Shown: positions 1 through 7,316 of the stretch, piece after piece
Position numbering within the stretch: the first letter of the stretch is position 1
Layout: every line of letters starts with the position of its first letter
Assembly (NCBI GenBank): GCA_029261675.1
Contig: JAJDBA010000087.1
Coordinates: 1-18,563, forward strand
Length of the DNA stretch: 18,563 nt
Direction of reading: 5' to 3'
Origin: Nitrospinaceae bacterium
Lineage (GTDB): Bacteria; Nitrospinota; Nitrospinia; Nitrospinales; VA-1
Position numbers and translations under genes: made by a program
The notes under the pieces: model-generated
Databases searched by the model: none
Told to the model about the DNA's origin: nothing
Seen by the model: the letters and a program-made list of their open reading frames with translations, nothing else

Positions 1-395
1 TCTTTTTCTGCTTCATACTTTGAAGGACAACTGGTCAACAAAGTATTTGCATGAAAGACACCGTCTCTTCCCAATGTCCCTTCCACAACCACTTCCCGAC
101 CATCAGCAAACATATCTGGTGTTACCCCTTGATAGGTTACCTTCAATGAGGATTTATTCTCCTCAATTAAAAATTTCACATCTAAATAATCATTAGGGTC
201 TCTTTCAATGGAACCGTCTACAACATTACCCTTAACCTTTAGTCCAGCTCCGGCATAGGAAACCTTCTGGCTGAGCAATTCATCAACAGTGAAAAAATAC
301 TGCGAAGTATTGCTGATCCCCATCGTGATTAAATATCCGATCGCACCTACGATCAACAAGCTTCCCACTAAAAATCTGACTTTTTTCTGCTTCAT
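1..395 (-). CDS. ccmE: Cytochrome c maturation heme chaperone CcmE, CxxxY variant (3' end cut by window edge)
   Basis: Read on the minus strand from ATG at 395-393. It gives 131 residues and continues past the left edge without a stop. CcmE is a membrane-anchored periplasmic chaperone that binds heme covalently and passes it to apocytochrome c in the System I (Ccm) pathway. Residues 1-5 are basic (MKQKK), residues about 8-25 form the single N-terminal membrane anchor, and the rest matches the CcmE beta-barrel (FFTVDELL near 34-41, GLKVKGNVVDGSI at 51-63, TPDMFADGREVVVEG at 92-106). The heme-ligating position is a cysteine: C123-P-S-K-Y127, instead of the usual HxxxY. In families where this is known, CxxxY marks the System I* type. 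An AAGGA ribosome site lies about 12 bases upstream of the ATG. The gene diverges from the dcw cluster. The family call is firm; the true C-terminus is not visible. Confidence 0.93.
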   Translation of the reverse strand, partial: MKQKKVRFLVGSLLIVGAIGYLITMGISNTSQYFFTVDELLSQKVSYAGAGLKVKGNVVDGSIERDPNDYLDVKFLIEENKSSLKVTYQGVTPDMFADGREVVVEGTLGRDGVFHANTLLTSCPSKYEAEK

Positions 396-452
396 AACCA
401 GTTCTAATCCTTTGGAAATAGATAACATCCATAATCATTTAGGCTTATTTTC

Positions 453-482
453 ATAGTAGCATCAGGAATTTGGACTTGTCAA
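453..482 (-). promoter_or_regulatory. Predicted sigma70-type promoter of ccmE
   Basis: On the minus strand a perfect TTGACA (477-482) is followed after 18 bases by TACTAT (453-458, four of six matches to TATAAT). This would start a transcript near 446 and leave a leader of about 50 bases before the ccmE ATG at 395. It was found by eye only; no experimental evidence is implied. Confidence 0.5.
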
Positions 483-539
483 AGCAAATCCATTGAAATC
501 GAACGAGGTATTGACGGTTTCCTGTAAAAAGGCTCCAGT

Positions 540-597
540 TCTCTTATATATAATGAACAAACTCAATTTCTCTTATATATAATGAACAAACTCAATT
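540..597. repeat. Exact 29-bp tandem direct repeat, two copies
   Basis: Copies at 540-568 and 569-597 are identical over 29 bases and abut without a spacer. Each begins TCTCTTATATATAATG and ends CAAACTCAATT. Each copy contains a perfect TATAAT hexamer (549-554 and 578-583), but neither has a good TTGACA-like box 16-18 bases upstream. The TATATATA core is nearly palindromic, so it could act on either strand. It may be a recent slippage duplication or a duplicated regulatory site. Confidence 0.9.
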
Positions 598-804
598 GAT
601 TTGTTTTGTAGCCCTAATTATCTCCTAAAAACCAATTTCCCTACCCCAGCGATAAAAAAATCCCGGAGGTGTCACATTCAAAAACAAGGGAATTTTCCCA
701 GGAAATCCAGACAAGCCTGATCCGGTATCGAGAAACCCCTGTTTTAATAAAAACTTATGCGATTTTGCGCCTTCTGATAATCCGCATTTTTGTCTCATTT
801 TATG

Positions 805-832
805 TTGACAGTTTGTCGCGTTATGATAGGAT
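805..832 (+). promoter_or_regulatory. Predicted promoter of mraZ and the dcw operon
   Basis: A perfect -35 hexamer TTGACA (805-810) is followed after 16 bases by TAGGAT (827-832, four of six matches to TATAAT). Initiation would fall near 839-840, giving an mraZ leader of about 58 bases. The predicted MraZ operator repeats (831-870) overlap the start site, as expected for autorepression. No other promoter this strong was noticed elsewhere on the plus strand of the cluster. Confidence 0.55.
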
Positions 833-870
833 TGTGTTCTAAAGTGTCTCAAAATGTAACTTTATGTCAC
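831..870 (+). promoter_or_regulatory. Putative MraZ operator: four 10-bp-phased repeats
   Basis: Four consecutive 10-mers align without gaps: ATTGTGTTCT (831), AAAGTGTCTC (841), AAAATGTAAC (851) and TTTATGTCAC (861). Positions 5-7 are TGT in all four, and position 4 is G or A. MraZ proteins bind short direct repeats with a 10-bp period upstream of mraZ (TGGGN plus 5-base spacers in E. coli; AAAGTG-type heptamers plus 3-base spacers in Mycoplasma). The second unit here matches the AAAGTGT form exactly. The array covers the predicted transcription start, which fits autorepression. Assignment to MraZ is inference from spacing, sequence and position. Confidence 0.6.
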
Positions 871-897
871 TTTCCATCAAACCTGCAGGCAGAGCAA

Positions 898-1287
898 ATG
901 AGTAGTTTTTTAGGTACCAACAACATCAGTCTGGACGACAAAGGCCGGTTTAATGTTCCCGCTAAATTTCGTGGAACATTGGAGCAGTCTGGTCCGCAAC
1001 TTGTTGTGTGTGCGATGGAACCATTCCTAGTTGTTTTCCCCCATAAAGAATGGGCAGAAAATGAAAATAAGTTAAGCAGCTTAAATGCTTTTGACAAAGA
1101 AGATCGAACACGTCTGCGAGAATTTTATTCACGCGCAACTGAATGTGAAATGAAGTCCGGAAAAATTCTATTGCCTCTTCACTTAAGAGACATTGCCGGG
1201 CTCACCAGAGATGCTGTGCTTGTAGGAATGTCTAAGACTTTTGAAATCTGGTCTCCCGAAAGATGGGACAAGCAGGGAGGCGAGTGA
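898..1287 (+). CDS. mraZ: Transcriptional regulator MraZ (short form)
   Basis: 129 residues from ATG 898, which has a weak AGG about nine bases upstream. Homology starts at once (SSFLGTNNISLDDKGRFNVPAKFR), so upstream in-frame starts back to 790 would only add unrelated residues and cross the promoter. MraZ is an oligomeric DNA-binding protein with two SpoVT/AbrB-like halves that represses the dcw promoter. The first DxxxR motif is intact (D13-DKG-R17). The second, expected after the conserved ATECE at 80-84, reads M85-K-S-G-K89: it lacks both the Asp and the Arg and looks one residue shorter. The protein ends just after the conserved EIWSPERW, without the roughly 15-20-residue tail many homologues carry. 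First gene of the cluster, with a 64-base gap to rsmH. Confidence 0.92.
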   Translation: MSSFLGTNNISLDDKGRFNVPAKFRGTLEQSGPQLVVCAMEPFLVVFPHKEWAENENKLSSLNAFDKEDRTRLREFYSRATECEMKSGKILLPLHLRDIAGLTRDAVLVGMSKTFEIWSPERWDKQGGE

Positions 1288-1351
1288 AAAAACGAGACTC
1301 CCGGCAAAAATTTTTCAACATTTAATAACTCCGGATCGTCTCGAGTAAATC

Positions 1352-2290
1352 ATGCCAACGTACCACGAATCGATAATGAAAAATGAAGTGCTTCATTATC
1401 TGAATATTCACATGGAGGGTGTAGTCGTGGATGGCACATTAGGGGATGGAGGACATACGGAATTCATCCTCAAAAATACAGGGCCAAAAACCAGAGTGCT
1501 CGGCATAGACCGTGACCTGTCAGCCATTGAGAGAGCCCGGGATAGGCTTCAACCTTTCCGGGGCAGAGTAATGTTTGCTCACGGCTCACTGGAAAACTTG
1601 AGAGATCTTGCAGCGCAATCCGGCGTTACCAGAATCAATGGTCTACTGCTCGACTTTGGTGTTTCCTCCCCCCAGCTAGACACGCCTGAACGTGGATTCA
1701 GTATTCGACATGATGGACCGCTCGACATGAGAATGGACAGCTCACAGACAACCACAGCAGCAAGCCTTCTTGAGAAGCTAAAGGATGTGGAATTGATATC
1801 CATTATAAAAAATTTCGGTGAGGAAAGATTCGCGAAAAGAATTGTCCGCGCCATTCGCAGGGAGCAAGCGGAGAAACCTATTGTCACGACCTCTCATTTC
1901 GCTGAAATAATTTCGCGCGTTGTTAGATCGCCAAAGCATTCAAGAATTCATCCTGCAACAAAAACTTTTCAGGCATTGCGCATTGCGGTTAACAACGAGC
2001 TTGGGCAAATAGAAACAGTTTTAAATGATGCGATAAATCTACTCGAATCTTCTGCGCGGATTGTCGCGATCTCATTTCATTCGTTAGAAGACAGGATTGT
2101 TAAAACATTCTTTCGCAAAGAAGAGAGGGGCTGCACCTGTCATCCGAAAATTCCAATTTGTATTTGTGGAAATAAGCAGACTTTGAAAATTTTAACGCGT
2201 CGTCCACTCTGTTCCTCTGAGGAAGAAATTGCATTAAATCCGAGGTCAGTCAGTGCAAAGTTAAGGGTTGCGGAAAGAGTCTATGTTTAA
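1352..2290 (+). CDS. rsmH: 16S rRNA (cytosine(1402)-N(4))-methyltransferase RsmH (MraW)
   Basis: 312 residues. RsmH uses S-adenosylmethionine to methylate N4 of C1402 in 16S rRNA, tuning decoding at the P site. It acts in the cytoplasm and is usually the second dcw gene. The family start is seen in MPTYHESIMKNEVLHYL. The SAM-binding motif I is VVDGTLGDGGHT (residues 25-36). LLLDFGVSSPQLD, ALRIAVNNELGQ and AISFHSLEDRIVK follow, and a C-terminal cysteine-rich segment (GCTCHPKIPICICG) precedes the typical LNPRSVSAKLRVAERV end. ATG 1352 is preceded immediately by an in-frame TAA, so no longer start is possible. There is no clear Shine-Dalgarno sequence. The last 8 bases overlap ftsL. Confidence 0.97.
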   Translation: MPTYHESIMKNEVLHYLNIHMEGVVVDGTLGDGGHTEFILKNTGPKTRVLGIDRDLSAIERARDRLQPFRGRVMFAHGSLENLRDLAAQSGVTRINGLLLDFGVSSPQLDTPERGFSIRHDGPLDMRMDSSQTTTAASLLEKLKDVELISIIKNFGEERFAKRIVRAIRREQAEKPIVTTSHFAEIISRVVRSPKHSRIHPATKTFQALRIAVNNELGQIETVLNDAINLLESSARIVAISFHSLEDRIVKTFFRKEERGCTCHPKIPICICGNKQTLKILTRRPLCSSEEEIALNPRSVSAKLRVAERVYV

Positions 2291-2600
2291 TGAAGCTCGT
2301 CAATTAGCTCAAGGCCGGTTTCATATTACGCCTAAAGGATTCCGAATGGTTTTCCTGGTCTCGGTATTAATGATGTTAGCGGCATTAGCGCTAGTGTGGC
2401 CGAATGTGAGGAAGGTGAAACTGTCTTATGACTATCAGGCTCTTGAGGCAGAACGTGAAGAGCTTTTAAGTGAAAATCATCTACTGCGTTTAGAAAAAGA
2501 AAGCTTACAGTCTTTGTATCGCATTCAGGCTTTGGCAAAAGATGCGGTCGGAATGGTAGAGCCTAAAAAAGAACAAGTGGTAACAATTTTCTTAAAGTAA
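2283..2600 (+). CDS. ftsL: Cell division protein FtsL
   Basis: 105 residues from ATG 2283, with GGAAAGAG just upstream; an in-frame TTG at 2268 would add five residues and lacks spacing for a ribosome site. It is a small bitopic protein: a basic cytoplasmic N-terminus, one membrane segment at about 22-39 (MVFLVSVLMMLAALALVW), then a periplasmic coiled coil at about 52-80 rich in Leu and Glu. FtsL forms the FtsQLB core that activates FtsWI at the septum. Sequence conservation in this family is poor, so the call rests on topology, length and position between rsmH and ftsI, which is standard for the cluster. It overlaps rsmH by 8 bases, and ftsI starts 4 bases later. Confidence 0.88.
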   Translation: MFNEARQLAQGRFHITPKGFRMVFLVSVLMMLAALALVWPNVRKVKLSYDYQALEAEREELLSENHLLRLEKESLQSLYRIQALAKDAVGMVEPKKEQVVTIFLK

Positions 2601-2604
2601 AACC

Positions 2605-4350
2605 ATGGCAAACAACAAAAAACCAGCATCAGATTCTTTTCGAAATGTAGTAAAGGTGAGGTTGATTTTCGTATCCAGCCTCCTACTACTTTTCGCGATA
2701 TCTCTGATAGTCCGACTCGCTGACCTGCAAATTATTCAGCACGAATCCCTGCTAGCGAAATCAGAAAAGCAATCGCAGGGAACCTTGAAAACGCATTTTG
2801 GTCGCGGAACTATTTTTGATCGCAATGGCAATGAGCTGGCCACTAACCTTGAAGTAGAGTCTGTGTTTGTCGTGCCTCAAGAGGTGCGAGACAGGAAATA
2901 CACATCCAAAGTTCTTGCATCGACCTTGAACCAAAACTATGACCATATCTACAAAGAAGTCTCTTCGAAAAAGCAATTTACGTGGATCAAAAGGAAAGCT
3001 CCCGCAGATGAAATAATGCATCTAAAAAAATCGGCTCTTTCGGGAGTAAATTTTCGCTCAGAGCAAAAAAGGTTTTACCCAAAACGCGAACTTGCAGCCA
3101 ATGTCATTGGTTTTGTTGGAACAGACGATTTAGGTTTAGCTGGTATAGAGCATACTTACCAGGAAAAGCTGAAAGGGATGGTCTATTCACAATCCATAGA
3201 ACAGGATGGGAAGGGAAGGAATATTCAAGCCCTAAACAATCTTTCTCGCTCCAGCCTCGGCAATTACGACTTAATGCTTACGTTGGACGAGGTGATTCAG
3301 TTCACCGCCGAACATCATCTAAAGAAGCAGGTGGATAAATACAAGGCTGACTCTGGAATGGTTGTGGTCATGGATCCTCATTCTGGGGAAATATATGCCA
3401 TGGCAAACGTTCCTCAATTCAATCCAAATAACTTTAACGCGTTCCCCAGAGAAACATGGAAAAACAACGCCGTTGTGAGTTCATATGAGCCCGGGTCTAT
3501 TTTCAAACCCATCGTTGCCGCTGCAGCTATAGATAAAGGAATCGCTCAGCCGAACGATAGATTCTTTTGTGAAAACGGAAGTTTTACGGTTGGTAAAAAT
3601 AAAATTGGCGAAGCAGAAAACCATAAGTTCGGATTGCTCACCATGAAGGAAATCATTGCCAAATCCAGCAATATTGGTGTGATAAAAATTGCGCAAAAAC
3701 TCGGCAAAAATTCTTTCTACGAATACATTCAAAAGTTTGGTTTTGGGGAAAAATCGGGCGTGCGGCTTCCCGGAGTATCTCCCGGTCTATTGGGAAAAAG
3801 GGAAAGCTGGACAGATTACTCTTTGGCTTCCATATCTTTTGGGCATGAAATCGCAGTTACGCCCCTGCAAATGGTAGCAGCATTGAGTGCCATAGCCAAT
3901 GGGGGTACGCTTATGGAACCACATATCACTAAAGCCCTGATGCGTGATGGAAAAATTGTTAAGCAAGTCAAACCAAAAAAAATCCGACGCGTTATATCCA
4001 AAAAAACAAGTCAGCAAATGATGGAAATATTGAAGTTCGTTGTTAAAGAAGGAACAGGGAAAAATGCAGCAGTAGAAGGATTTGATGTGGCGGGGAAAAC
4101 AGGTACCGCACAAAAGTATATTGCGAAAACCAAATCTTACTCAAAGACAGAGTTCGTTTCTTCTTTTATAGGATATGCTCCGGCAGATGCTCCGCGCCTG
4201 GTAATTTTGGTGATGATCGACAACCCTAAAGGAGTGCATTGGGGAAGTGTTGTGGCGGCCCCAGTTTTTCGGGAGATTGCAAAAAAATCATTGCGTTATT
4301 TAAATGTTCCTTCGAGTAAGGAACGTGTTTTCATTCTTGATCGCGCCTAA
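2605..4350 (+). CDS. ftsI: Septal peptidoglycan transpeptidase FtsI (PBP3)
   Basis: 581 residues, the usual length for a class B penicillin-binding protein without PASTA domains. It cross-links septal peptidoglycan on the periplasmic face and works with FtsW. One membrane anchor lies at about 20-42 (VRLIFVSSLLLLFAISLIVRL). The pedestal domain includes GRGTIFDRNGNELATN. The transpeptidase motifs are all present: S298-IF-K301 (the acyl-enzyme Ser), S354-S-N356, and K498-T-G-T. The upstream Shine-Dalgarno sequence is weak, so translation is probably coupled to ftsL, which ends 4 bases before. The stop overlaps the murE ATG by one base (TAATG). Confidence 0.96.
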   Translation: MANNKKPASDSFRNVVKVRLIFVSSLLLLFAISLIVRLADLQIIQHESLLAKSEKQSQGTLKTHFGRGTIFDRNGNELATNLEVESVFVVPQEVRDRKYTSKVLASTLNQNYDHIYKEVSSKKQFTWIKRKAPADEIMHLKKSALSGVNFRSEQKRFYPKRELAANVIGFVGTDDLGLAGIEHTYQEKLKGMVYSQSIEQDGKGRNIQALNNLSRSSLGNYDLMLTLDEVIQFTAEHHLKKQVDKYKADSGMVVVMDPHSGEIYAMANVPQFNPNNFNAFPRETWKNNAVVSSYEPGSIFKPIVAAAAIDKGIAQPNDRFFCENGSFTVGKNKIGEAENHKFGLLTMKEIIAKSSNIGVIKIAQKLGKNSFYEYIQKFGFGEKSGVRLPGVSPGLLGKRESWTDYSLASISFGHEIAVTPLQMVAALSAIANGGTLMEPHITKALMRDGKIVKQVKPKKIRRVISKKTSQQMMEILKFVVKEGTGKNAAVEGFDVAGKTGTAQKYIAKTKSYSKTEFVSSFIGYAPADAPRLVILVMIDNPKGVHWGSVVAAPVFREIAKKSLRYLNVPSSKERVFILDRA

Positions 4351-5903
4351 TGAAACAGACTGCACCAACAAAATGGTTTTTGTTTTCTGAAAACGATTTT
4401 TCCATAGAAAAAAATATGTCCAAGAAAAACCTCAAAAACTTGATCACCGGAATTGAGATAACAGAATCTCTAGGGAACCGTGACCTCGAAATCGAAAGCA
4501 TCGCTTACGATTCCAGAAAAGTCCAGCGAGATGGACTTTTCGTTGCTATTCCTGGTGAAAAACATGATGGCGGATCGTTTATTAGAGAAGCTTTGAATAA
4601 TGGCGCGGTTGCCATTATCACTGAAACCTCTCTCGGATCCCTGTCTTCGCTCCATATCAACCGCGAAGAAGAGGTCGTTCTGTTGAAGGTTGCGGATTCC
4701 AGGAAATCTTTGGCAATAGCCAGCGCAAACTTTTATGGGAACCCTTCCTCGCATTTGAACCTGACAGGCATAACCGGCACGAATGGAAAAACCACTTTAA
4801 CTTATGTTCTGGAGGCTCTGGCAAAAGCAGATGGCAGGGATACAGGGGTTATAGGAACCATCGATTGCCATTTCGGGAAAACAAAAATCCCAGCAGCTAT
4901 GACCACGCCTGAATCTCTAGACCTCAACCTAAATTTCAGGCGAATGGTGGATGCAGGGGTTACAGATTGTTTTCTGGAAGTATCTTCTCATGCCCTTTCG
5001 CAAAAACGTGTTTGCGATATGAATTTTGATGTTGGAATTTTTACAAACCTGAGCCGAGATCATCTCGATTTCCATAGCACCATGGAAGAATATAAAAACG
5101 CAAAGGCTGAGCTTTTCAGAAGGAATAAAGTCAAAACGCCTATCGTAAATATCGATGACCCTACTGGAAAAGAATTTGCCGTAGAGCTTAAGGAAAATGT
5201 CATCTCAACCGGAATAAATAGTTCTGCAGATTTTTCTGCGGAAAATATTTCTCTAACAGCCGCTGGAAGCCGTTTCAATTTGAAAACACCCGGCGGATCT
5301 ATCGAAATCCAAACAAACCTTCTCGGCGAACATAATATTTACAACCTTCTCTCGGCTTCAGCTTACGCACGGGCTCAAGGCATGTCGCTGGATAGGATCC
5401 AAGACACCTTCCGAAATATTCCACCCATCCCTGGAAGATTTGAGTCGGTAAGTAAAGGGCAGAATTTTTCTGTGTTAGTTGATTATGCTCATACCGAGGA
5501 TGCGCTTTCCAAAGCTATCACAGCAGCCAAAGTTTTTACCAAGGGGAAGGTGATTGTTGTTTTTGGTTGTGGTGGTGATCGCGACAAAGGGAAAAGGGGA
5601 AATATGGGCCGGGTAGCGGCAGAAAAAGCCGATTTATCTGTCATCACTTCTGACAATCCGCGTACGGAAGAGCCCGAAAAAATTATTGCGGACATACTGA
5701 AAGGTATCCCTGCCTCGACCTCACACGCAGCGATCACAAATCGCCGAGAAGCTATTGAGTATGCAATCAGTCGAGCAGAAAAAAACGATCTCGTTTTAAT
5801 TGCCGGAAAGGGTCATGAGGACTACCAGATTTTAGGTACGGAAAAAGAATATTTTGATGATCGAGAAGTTGCTAGAGATTATTTGGAGAAACAAGTTCAT
5901 TGA
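4350..5903 (+). CDS. murE: UDP-MurNAc-L-Ala-D-Glu:meso-diaminopimelate ligase MurE
   Basis: 517 residues from ATG 4350, which shares a base with the ftsI stop. A second start at ATG 4416 (residue 23, MSKKNLKNLI) fits the family N-terminus better; neither has a good ribosome site, so the first 22 residues are uncertain. MurE is the cytoplasmic ATP-dependent ligase that adds the third stem residue. Visible are the uridine-binding region IESIAYDSRKVQRDGLFVAIPG, the P-loop GTNGKTT (143-149), FLEVSSHALSQKRV, the DHLDFHSTMEEYKNAKAELF segment holding the carbamylated lysine, and D435-N-P-R438, the signature that selects meso-diaminopimelate rather than lysine. This gives the wall chemotype. The stop overlaps the murF start (TTGA). 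Confidence 0.95.
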   Translation: MKQTAPTKWFLFSENDFSIEKNMSKKNLKNLITGIEITESLGNRDLEIESIAYDSRKVQRDGLFVAIPGEKHDGGSFIREALNNGAVAIITETSLGSLSSLHINREEEVVLLKVADSRKSLAIASANFYGNPSSHLNLTGITGTNGKTTLTYVLEALAKADGRDTGVIGTIDCHFGKTKIPAAMTTPESLDLNLNFRRMVDAGVTDCFLEVSSHALSQKRVCDMNFDVGIFTNLSRDHLDFHSTMEEYKNAKAELFRRNKVKTPIVNIDDPTGKEFAVELKENVISTGINSSADFSAENISLTAAGSRFNLKTPGGSIEIQTNLLGEHNIYNLLSASAYARAQGMSLDRIQDTFRNIPPIPGRFESVSKGQNFSVLVDYAHTEDALSKAITAAKVFTKGKVIVVFGCGGDRDKGKRGNMGRVAAEKADLSVITSDNPRTEEPEKIIADILKGIPASTSHAAITNRREAIEYAISRAEKNDLVLIAGKGHEDYQILGTEKEYFDDREVARDYLEKQVH

Positions 5904-7297
5904 TAACAGGCAAAGCCAAAGACTGTCTAGATATAGTAGGCGGAAAACTATTGCAAGGCAGTGCTGAAAAGGTATTTCGCGGGGTATCCATAAACTCCCG
6001 AACCATCGAAAAAGAGGAATTATTTGTGTGCATTCAGGGTGAAAAGTTTGACGGCCATAATTTCCTTGGCGACGCCATTAACAAAGGCGCGGCAGGAGTG
6101 ATCCTGTCCAATCCAAGCTATCTTTCTGAAGACATGATTAGCGAAGAGAGTTCGCCCTTCGTGATTCAGTCTGAAAATACTTTACGGGCGTTGCAAGACC
6201 TTGCCAGTTATCAAAGAACCCAGTTTCCTTTCCAGGTTGTTGCAGTAACGGGAACCAATGGAAAATCTACAACCAAAGAAATGATCGCCTCAATTATTGC
6301 GACAAAATACAAAACTCTAAAAACGCAGGGGAACCTTAACAACCACATTGGTCTTCCTCTGACTTTATTGGCAAGAAAACCAGAACATGAGGTCGGTGTG
6401 CTTGAGATGGGAATGAGCGCGGCTGGTGAAATCAAACGACTCGCTGAAATAGCAAGGCCTGACATAGGCGTCATCACGAATATATCTGCGGGTCATCTAG
6501 AACAGCTAAAAACAGTAAAGGATGTTCAGGCTGCAAAAGGTGAATTATTTGACTCCCTGAACGAAGAAGGAACTGCAATTGTCAACGCAGACGACCCTTT
6601 GGTTCTTGAGCTGTCGAAGTCGCTACGCGCCAAAAAAATCACCTACGGAATTGAACGGTCTGCCGATGTTCAGGCAAGCAATATTCAAAATAAAGGAAGT
6701 CGCGGATTCACCTTTACAGCTAAAATTTTCAACCAAACGATTTCTGTCAACCTCTCACAAATTGGCTACTGCAATATATACAACGCCCTTGCGGCTCTAG
6801 CTGCAGGTCATTCGTTAGGCATATCAGGAAAAGATATGAATCGAGGATTAGAGAATTACCAGCAAATTCCTCAGAGAAATGAGCAGATTCATTATGAAGG
6901 AGTAACCCTGATCAACGATGCGTATAACGCGAATCCGCAATCCATGAGAGCGGCGCTAAAAACTTTGTCGGAATTCAATACTCGGGGGAAACGATTTTTG
7001 ATTATTGGAGACATGCTAGAACTTGGCCCTTTATCCGAGTCTGCTCATCATGAATTAGGACAGGAAGTAACCTTGTCAAATGTAGACCATTTAGTGACGG
7101 TTGGCCCACTGGCATCACTGGCGGCGGAAAGCGCAAAAAAAAATTCCCGGCATCCACTGCAAATAGGGCAATTCAATACACATGCTGAAGCAGTGAGCTA
7201 TCTACTGAGAAATGTTAAAAAAGGCGATTGTCTGCTTATCAAAGGTTCTCGTGGCGCGAAGATGGAAAATGTTATTCAGGAATATTTAAACACTTAA
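5900..7297 (+). CDS. murF: UDP-MurNAc-tripeptide:D-Ala-D-Ala ligase MurF
   Basis: 465 residues. It starts at TTG 5900, which overlaps the murE TGA by 4 bases and has GGAG at 5885-5888; no ATG is suitably placed. MurF joins D-Ala-D-Ala (made by Ddl further down) to the UDP-MurNAc tripeptide in the cytoplasm, completing the pentapeptide precursor. Seen are the substrate-recognition domain (GVSINSRTIEKEELFVCIQGEKFDGH), the ATP-binding loop GTNGKST (118-124), the Mg-binding ligase core (GVLEMGMSAAGEIKRLAEIARPDIGVITNI), and the C-terminal domain motif INDAYNANPQSMRAAL followed by IIGDMLELG. There is a 19-base gap to mraY. Confidence 0.96.
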   Translation: MITGKAKDCLDIVGGKLLQGSAEKVFRGVSINSRTIEKEELFVCIQGEKFDGHNFLGDAINKGAAGVILSNPSYLSEDMISEESSPFVIQSENTLRALQDLASYQRTQFPFQVVAVTGTNGKSTTKEMIASIIATKYKTLKTQGNLNNHIGLPLTLLARKPEHEVGVLEMGMSAAGEIKRLAEIARPDIGVITNISAGHLEQLKTVKDVQAAKGELFDSLNEEGTAIVNADDPLVLELSKSLRAKKITYGIERSADVQASNIQNKGSRGFTFTAKIFNQTISVNLSQIGYCNIYNALAALAAGHSLGISGKDMNRGLENYQQIPQRNEQIHYEGVTLINDAYNANPQSMRAALKTLSEFNTRGKRFLIIGDMLELGPLSESAHHELGQEVTLSNVDHLVTVGPLASLAAESAKKNSRHPLQIGQFNTHAEAVSYLLRNVKKGDCLLIKGSRGAKMENVIQEYLNT

Positions 7298-7316
7298 AGA
7301 ATGAATTAATTACAAA

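Larger units (their letters stand above)
396..897. other. Divergent intergenic region between ccmE and mraZ
   Basis: A 502-base stretch with no credible gene. From left to right it holds the predicted ccmE promoter (453-482, minus), an exact 29-bp tandem duplication (540-597), and a segment at 598-800 with no recognised function. That segment includes an imperfect palindrome GGGAATTTTCCC at 688-699. The predicted mraZ promoter (805-832) and the phased operator repeats (831-870) follow. A 75-codon minus-strand open frame (852-625) crosses the mraZ promoter and operator and matches no family I recognise, so I do not call it a gene. Confidence 0.7.

Noticed and set aside
688..699. GGGAATTTTCCC as a palindromic operator
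   Set aside because: It is only imperfectly symmetrical and isolated, with no second copy or known regulator nearby. The evidence is too weak to call.
625..852. 75-codon minus-strand open frame upstream of mraZ
   Set aside because: It spans the predicted mraZ promoter and operator, has no clear ribosome site and matches no family I know. A search for conserved homologues would be needed to revive it.
790..897. Upstream extension of the mraZ reading frame by 36 codons
   Set aside because: Family homology begins at ATG 898, and the extension would place the promoter and the phased repeats inside the coding sequence.
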